From contig JAMYWO010000022.1 in the NCBI GenBank assembly GCA_024220525.1, forward strand, positions 76,007 to 140,006: 64,000 nucleotides of DNA, given 5' to 3'. A program made the translations under genes and the position numbers. The notes beneath the pieces are model-generated. The model made no database searches, was not told the origin of the DNA, and saw only the letters and a list, made by a program, of their open reading frames with translations. Origin of the DNA: Cochliopodium minus. Its lineage: Eukaryota; Discosea; Himatismenida; Cochliopodiidae. Shown in pieces: positions 58,694-64,000 of this stretch; positions within the stretch are counted from its first letter, which is position 1; every line of letters starts with the position of its first letter.

Positions 58694-58757
58694 TTTGAGG
58701 GATTTAATTGTTTCCCTCAAATTCTCTTTCCACAAAACCCCTCAAAAATCCCTCAAA
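58694..58757. repeat. Inverted repeat upstream of PLGRKT
   Basis: TTTGAGGGATTT (58694-58705) and its exact reverse complement AAATCCCTCAAA (58746-58757), with further CCCTCAAA copies between. It sits in the 303-bp spacer upstream of the PLGRKT start, so it may be a regulatory element. Confidence 0.45.
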
Positions 58758-58880
58758 CATTGAAAACTTCCCTCTCCCATTGTTTTTTTGAAAAAAGATG
58801 AAACCCAAAAAACAAGACAAATCACTCATTCCTATACAATTCATTAATAGGATGAAATTAATGTACAAAAACTTTAACTT

Positions 58881-60894
58881 TTACTTATAACTAAAATGAA
58901 AAACATCGTCAATAAGTGTAAAAATGAGATTGTTGTTGTTTTGATTGTCATAAACACAAACACCAACAGCTTCCTCATCTTCAGTGCGTTGAAGAACCTT
59001 CAAAACAGGAATAAGAGGAATGATGCCATTGTCATGAACAATGAGTCTCATGTCGACCCAATGATCAAAAAGGATCTCGATGGAATTATAAGACAATTCT
59101 TTGTCAAACAGTCTCTTTATGTATTTTTTAGTACGAGACCAAATACTTTTGTGATCTTTAGTCTTTGTGTTTCTGGAGTGTTTAGAACAAAAATAGATGA
59201 CTTCGGTTTGTTCAAAGATGTTGTGCTCCGGATCAAAGTCAACATGAAAATTTTCTTTTAATCCACAAAAAGGATGGAAATGATTGACACAATCATCCAC
59301 ACAACATTTGACACAATATCCATTAACTTGGTGGCACGCAACACATTTTTTCTTATTCATTTCTTTGTCTATTTTTTCGATGAGTTTTCTCCCCGAGAAG
59401 TTGATGGGCAAATGGGACTGGATGGTCTCTAAGTTATTTGTAACCAAAAAGGCGCAACATGTGTGAATGGGAACTTCTTTTCTGTTGTTGTTCCAATAGT
59501 AAGTACCCATTACAGAGTTGAAACTTTCCTCTTTTCTTGAGAATCCACAAATGTAACATTTCTTAAGAAAAATTGAATTAAAAATAAAATGAAATAAATT
59601 AAAAAAAAAAGAGCAATTTTACATCAGGAAGATCATTTTTCTTGTTCTTCTTTCTTAATTGTGGTTTTGTAACTTTGGAGCACCAATGACAAGACCAGTT
59701 AAGATCCTCTTCCTCCATCTTCTTGCAACAGTTGCATTTGTAATATTTGTTGTCCAGATTTACATTTACATCGATGCCCTCGCATTTCATATGTTGCCAT
59801 GTGCCACATGAATCACATTGGATCATATTGTCCGTATCATTTTCTTTCCCACAGACACATCTTGTTGTATAATCTCCATTGCTGCTATTTTCTATGAGCT
59901 CTGGTGATGAATCTGATCTTTTTGTATCTATATGTTCTTTATTCAATGTAGAGCAATATGTATGTACAACTACTCCACATTCCTTGCATGTTTTTTTTGG
60001 ATTGATCACTGTAGATCCTTTGTTGAGACATATACAACATTCTATATCTTTTGATCTATAAGGTATTACATGCAAATCAGTATATTGAGATTTTGGATGA
60101 TCAGTATTTTTCTATTTGACGAAATATATAAAATAAAATATGATATTTAACTGAAAATATATATATTTTCATAAATAGTTTAATTCATTTCTTTTTCTTT
60201 TTACCAATTGAAACCAATATACTTCCAAATGAGATATTATTTTCTCAAATATATCTTCTGTAATAATTTTTTTGGAATTTTTTTTTTGCTGAGCATTTAT
60301 TTCTTGAATACAATCAAAATCTGAGTCATCCATCTCATAGACAATTGCATTATTTTGCTCAACTATTCATTTTTTGTGTGAATTATGGAAATTAGAAAAA
60401 AATAAGAAAAAAATATTTATCAAAGAAAATAATGAGTATATTTGGAATGGAATAAGTTTATTGTATTTTGATGATGTATATCATTTATATTGTTGCATTA
60501 AATAGTCATGAAAAATGATAATTATAAATATAATATATTTTTGTTTATGTTTTATTTGATATTGAATGGGTACTTCCTTTTTATTGAAGATTGGATTATG
60601 ATTACCATTAAATTTGATAAATTTTCTTGGTCTTTTAAAATTATTTTTTAATTCTTGTTGTTCCAATAATTTTACACCTGGAATGGGTATGAAATGTTTT
60701 GGAGATTTCTCATCAGAATCACTCATTTCATCTTCCGATTTTGTCTTTTCTGGAGATGGTGATCTTTTTTTCAAGGGAGATTTTTCACCATTATTTTCAA
60801 CGATGATTTTTAATTTTTTGTTGGGATCTATCATTAAATCTTCCAACAATTCTTCCCCATCATTTGAATTGTGGATTCTTTTTTTATTACTCAT
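58881..60894 (-). CDS. NTO1/BRPF/JADE-like EPL-PHD-ePHD chromatin protein
   Basis: Four exons (60894-60606, 60362-60205, 60111-59623, 59561-58881) sum to 1,617 nt, 538 residues. After a Ser/Lys/Glu-rich N-terminus (KKRSPSPEKTKSEDEMSDSD) comes the enhancer-of-polycomb-like motif VYEMDDSDFDCIQEIN with ITEDIFEKIISHLEVYW. Zinc fingers follow: an IECCICLNKG/CKECGVVVHTYC unit, a PHD finger (RCVCGKENDTDNMIQCDSC, GTWQHMKCEG), WSCHWC, then an extended PHD (KCYICGFS, KEVPIHTCCAFL, KKCVACHQVNGYCVKC, HFHPFCG). In yeast and animals these proteins are subunits of MYST-type histone acetyltransferase complexes and read histone H3. The extra canonical PHD inside the first zinc cluster is unusual. The MDD frame is in phase with its upstream exon. 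Confidence 0.8.
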
Positions 60895-61340
60895 TGATTG
60901 GGTATATTTATTGTTGATTAAAAGAATTTTTTTTATATATTTAATAATGTACGAAATGCCAAGTTAAATTTTAATTCAAAGAAAGCTTAAACTCAAGCTT
61001 TGTTCTCGAGATGGCTTTTATGCCTAATACAAGGTTACAAAAAGAGGTTAAAACAAAATGAACAAAAAATTAAGCTGAAAAAAGTTTTGTGAAAGAGAGA
61101 AATGTTAAAAAAGCGGAAAGAAAACTTTTATAAAATCTCTTGATTTTTTATAGACAGTCAATAACTACAATGATAATAATAAGATTTAAAGAAGAAAATA
61201 GATTGAGTAAGAAAGTGAATAAAGAAAGGCAATTGAAAGTTTAAACTTTAAATGGATTTAATAAATAATTTATAAAAAGATTTAATCAATACCAAAAAAA
61301 AAAACTTTTGCACTCCTTTTTTTGAAACAAAAAAATTTTG
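60895..61340. other. Intergenic region
   Basis: 446 bp between two minus-strand genes. AT-rich, with no feature that I can support. Confidence 0.5.
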
Positions 61341-62361
61341 TCAAATGGAATGTTGGCCCTTAAGAATATCCATAGAATTCAAAACCGAAACATTGTTAGT
61401 ATTGAATTCAGAACTAAGTTGGTCGACTTGTCTCATACATCCTTTTACACCATCTCTAATTATGAAAGTATTATATCCTAAAGAGGATGAGTCATAGCAG
61501 GTAGCTTTGACGCAAAAATCAGTAGCGAGGCCACAGCAAAAAACATTCTTTATTTCTTTTTCTATTAATAATTGATTGAGTTGACTTTCTTTCAAATTTT
61601 CGAAAGCGGAATAAGAATCGATATTTTTGTTTGTTCCTTTGTAAACTGTATGATATCTTGAAGAAATGTTTGTATGAAAAATTGTTAGCAAAAAATACAA
61701 TGTTATAAAGATAATTTAGATCTCATTTGATCAATAAAATAGTTTCTTTGCCGCATATTTAATTTCAACAATATTATTGATAAATATTTAAAATAATGAT
61801 CATTAAGGAGAAATTGAAAATTTATTTTGATAGATAAAAGGAATTTAGTCTAAATTTAAAGTCAAATGTTATTTTTAACGAATAAATTTTTTTTTTCTTT
61901 TACGCTCTTGGTAATTCTATATCTGGTACTATTTTATATCCTTCTGTATCAATTACGCAGTGATCTGGCCATAATTCTTGTTTTTTGCCATTTATCTAGA
62001 TGAAATGGTCAAAAGAAACAGATTAATAAATATTTCTCAAAAAAATAATGTTCCTTACATCTATAACATCTCCACTTTTCATATTATGTGTTGATGCAAA
62101 TGATACATGATTTTTGGGATGACAATCTTGAGAAAATACTATCAAATCAAAGTATGCAGAGTTTAATAATTTGTTGATTGGGTTAATTATTTCATTTGAA
62201 TTTGCTATTGCCTAAATATTGAATGAATTAGAAGATTAAAGATCCATTTTATGTAATCAATATGATATTTTAATAATTTTCTTAATTACCAAAGATCCTC
62301 CAATATAAAAATCATTTTGAACATCTATTACAACTAATGCTTTTCTTCCAATGATATCCAT
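61341..62361 (-). CDS. Nicotinamidase (isochorismatase family)
   Basis: Four exons (62361-62290, 62211-62059, 61995-61904, 61656-61341) sum to 633 nt, 210 residues. Catalytic Asp in ALVVIDVQNDFYIGGSL, metal ligands in QDCHPKNHVSFA, the catalytic Lys region LWPDHCV and KGTNKNIDSYSAF, and the nucleophile Cys in FCCGLATDFCVKAT. It converts nicotinamide to nicotinate for NAD salvage. The third exon would end at a TAA if unspliced, but the donor GCGTAAAAG restores frame to the last exon. Length is typical of the family (about 210). It pairs functionally with ADP-ribose chemistry represented by the macrodomain gene at 29643-31072, though not by position. Confidence 0.9.
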
Positions 62362-62678
62362 TCTAATATTTTTCTTGTAAATACTTTTCGTTTTCAATTT
62401 TTTTTATTTTTATTGAAAATTTAAATCTTTCTTTTTCTATTTCTTTTTTATTCTCACAATTTCATTTATTGTTATCCGAATTAGGGTAAAAAATCGTTTA
62501 AAAAAGAATCCTTCTTTCAGGTTTTTCATTGGAATTTTTAAAATTATCGCTTAAATATCAATAATGAGCTTATTCTTGTCATTGATTTGTTATGTGAATC
62601 AAATTTCAAATTTTATTCTCCTTTTGAAAAAGTATAAGTTAAATTTTGGCAATACTTTCTTTAAATTAAAATAAAAAA
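62362..62678. other. Intergenic, divergent promoter region
   Basis: 317 bp between the nicotinamidase gene (minus) and the last gene (plus). Nothing recognised. Confidence 0.5.
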
Positions 62679-64000
62679 ATGAACAATCAAGTGGATATAA
62701 ATGATTTTGAAAAGATTCTTGATAAAACACTGAATGTACAAATATATTTTTGAAAGGAGATCTATTTTCTTAATCCTCTTTCTTTCTTTTTATAGATAGT
62801 CCAATCGAAGAATAGGGACAAAGATTGCTTGGATAGTCTCAGAAAATTTTATAAATTGGTATTGATCTATCCAGATGCATGCATACATCCATTAATCCCT
62901 GATATAATCGAACAGATGTAAGTCACAATTGAAAAAATAAATAATAATTTGAATTGAAACTCTTGTTTGAATTATTAAAGAGCAAAGGCTATACAAGAAC
63001 CTGCCCCAAAGAAAATAAAATATTTCTTCTATTTTCTTTTGAGGGCCATATCATTGGATGAATTGCATTTAATCTCCATTCCAAAGTAAATTTTTTTCAA
63101 AAAATAAATCCAAAAAGAAATGATCACCATTGATATTCAAAAATAAATGCAAGACCTATATTCTAAAATTGATAAATTTGATTTTAAAATTTTTATCTTG
63201 AATTCATATTTTTGGAAGAACTATAAAGTTAAACCAATAAAAAAAATAAAAAATTCCATTTATTCATTACCTTGAAATAATCTCAAATAAATAACAGGAA
63301 CAATGAATCATCCAACAAGATGATTCTAATTTTTTTAAACAATCATTTACATATAACCATATTCCCAAAAAAAGAATTATTTTAAACAAAAGAAACCAAA
63401 ATTGTCTTAAATAGGAATATGAAGAATTATAGTAGTGAATTGAATGTGTTTTTAGCAAATTTAGTGATAGAAATAGGAAAGCAGAAAACTTTGTCTCAAA
63501 ACTTTCTAAATTTTGTTTCGTGGTATTGCCAAGACGACACTCCTTTGAGATTGAGCTGGACTTCTATCAGTGGTATACTGTCAATATCCAAGTACGAGAG
63601 AATTCCATTAAAGTATAATCAACAAATTAAACAGATTGAATCTAAATTTACAGAAATATTTAACAACACTTCAAAAATTGGAAAACAAGAAAATAAAAGT
63701 AAAATAATTATTTTTTTATTATTTTATTTTTGATTTTTGATTTTTGATTTTTATTTTTTTATTTTTTTTATTTTTTTATTTTATTTTATTTTATTTTACT
63801 TTTTTATTTTACTTTTTTACTCAAAGTTTTCAATAAAAATAATTCTGCCACTGAATTGGACAATTCTCCGATCAGCGAAATATTCACAGTGCTGAACAAC
63901 TCTCCTTCATACACCCAAGACCAAGAGCAAAACATTTTTTTGTTTTCGCAGCTCAATTTGTGGTTATCTTATATTCACCAACCTCACCAATTTGACGAAA
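62679..64000 (+). CDS. Unidentified helical protein, 5' part (runs off the window)
   Basis: Exons 62679-62735, 62796-62917, 62981-63085, 63415-63698 and 63827 to the window end join in phase, giving about 247 residues so far. Sequence such as DSLRKFYKLVLIYPDACIHP, KKIKYFFYFLLRAISLDELH and NQNFLNF-type segments suggests alpha-solenoid (HEAT/ARM-like) helical hairpins with no membrane helix or signal peptide. I do not recognise the family from this part. The ATG (MNNQVDINDF) is the first in frame after an AT-rich leader. Donors GTACAA, GTAAGT, GTAAAT and GTAAAA are ordinary for this genome. Confidence 0.6.

Noticed and set aside
60481-60605. Separate small gene ending QQYK at 60481
   Set aside because: The 5' part of that frame splices in phase from a GTAATC donor at 60605 to the EPL motif exon at 60362, so the remainder reads better as intron.
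1-64000. Retroelement, virus-like element, CRISPR array or tRNA gene
   Set aside because: No reverse transcriptase, integrase, capsid or transposase motif, no regularly spaced repeat array and no cloverleaf sequence was recognised.

Overview
The window is nuclear DNA from a unicellular eukaryote. It is strongly AT-rich, with compact genes on both strands and many short introns (mostly about 50-150 nt, GT..AG, often packed with T-rich or A-rich low-complexity sequence). TAA, TAG and TGA all end intact frames, so the code is standard. A seryl-tRNA synthetase with a mitochondrial-type presequence, a DGAT1, an exocyst Sec15, a Rho-like GTPase, an NTO1/BRPF-like chromatin protein and a large set of F-box proteins suit a free-living, mitochondrion-bearing, probably amoeboid protist. 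I cannot name the lineage. I saw no tRNA, rRNA, CRISPR array, retroelement or virus-like element.

Layout. 1-9.9 kb: a cluster of F-box proteins carrying a multi-span membrane domain that I read as the TMEM185 family, mixed with an F-box/LRR gene, a membrane-anchored P-loop ATPase and a 607-bp near-identical segmental duplication. 10-12.4 kb: sugar-transporter-like MFS gene cut by an assembly gap (12531-12826). 13-16 kb: the 3' half of a GLUG-repeat membrane protein, then a gene joining UBR-type zinc fingers to BTB-BACK. 16.3-19.5 kb: two genes, each broken at a single n (17153): an Asn-rich membrane-tail protein and Sec15. 19.5-23.5 kb: a USP deubiquitinase, a Lys/Asn-rich protein and a tandem pair of coiled-coil proteins. 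23.8-31 kb: PA-domain seven-helix protein, P-loop nucleoside kinase-like protein, DGAT1, zinc-type macrodomain protein. 31-43 kb: ankyrin protein, Rho-like GTPase fused to C2, EF-hand protein, F-box-SPRY protein, RCC1 protein. 43-48 kb: 5' part of another GLUG gene and the 5' half of mitochondrial SerRS, meeting at a suspicious breakpoint. 48.6-64 kb: MATH/F-box/membrane protein, a 1,817-residue Cys-rich seven-helix receptor, a PLGRKT homologue, an NTO1/BRPF-like PHD protein, a nicotinamidase and the start of an unidentified gene.

Two themes stand out. First, ubiquitin-system genes are dense: seven F-box genes (five with membrane segments or membrane-like hydrophobic stretches), one UBR-BTB gene and one USP, consistent with membrane-tethered SCF ligases and a CUL3-type N-degron adaptor. 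Second, splicing is unusual: four junctions stay in frame only if ultra-short exons of 1, 2, 2 and 3 nt are included, one intron looks GC-AG, and one gene has a first coding exon that is just ATG. Most gene models were tested by adding exon lengths: sums divisible by three support the boundaries given.
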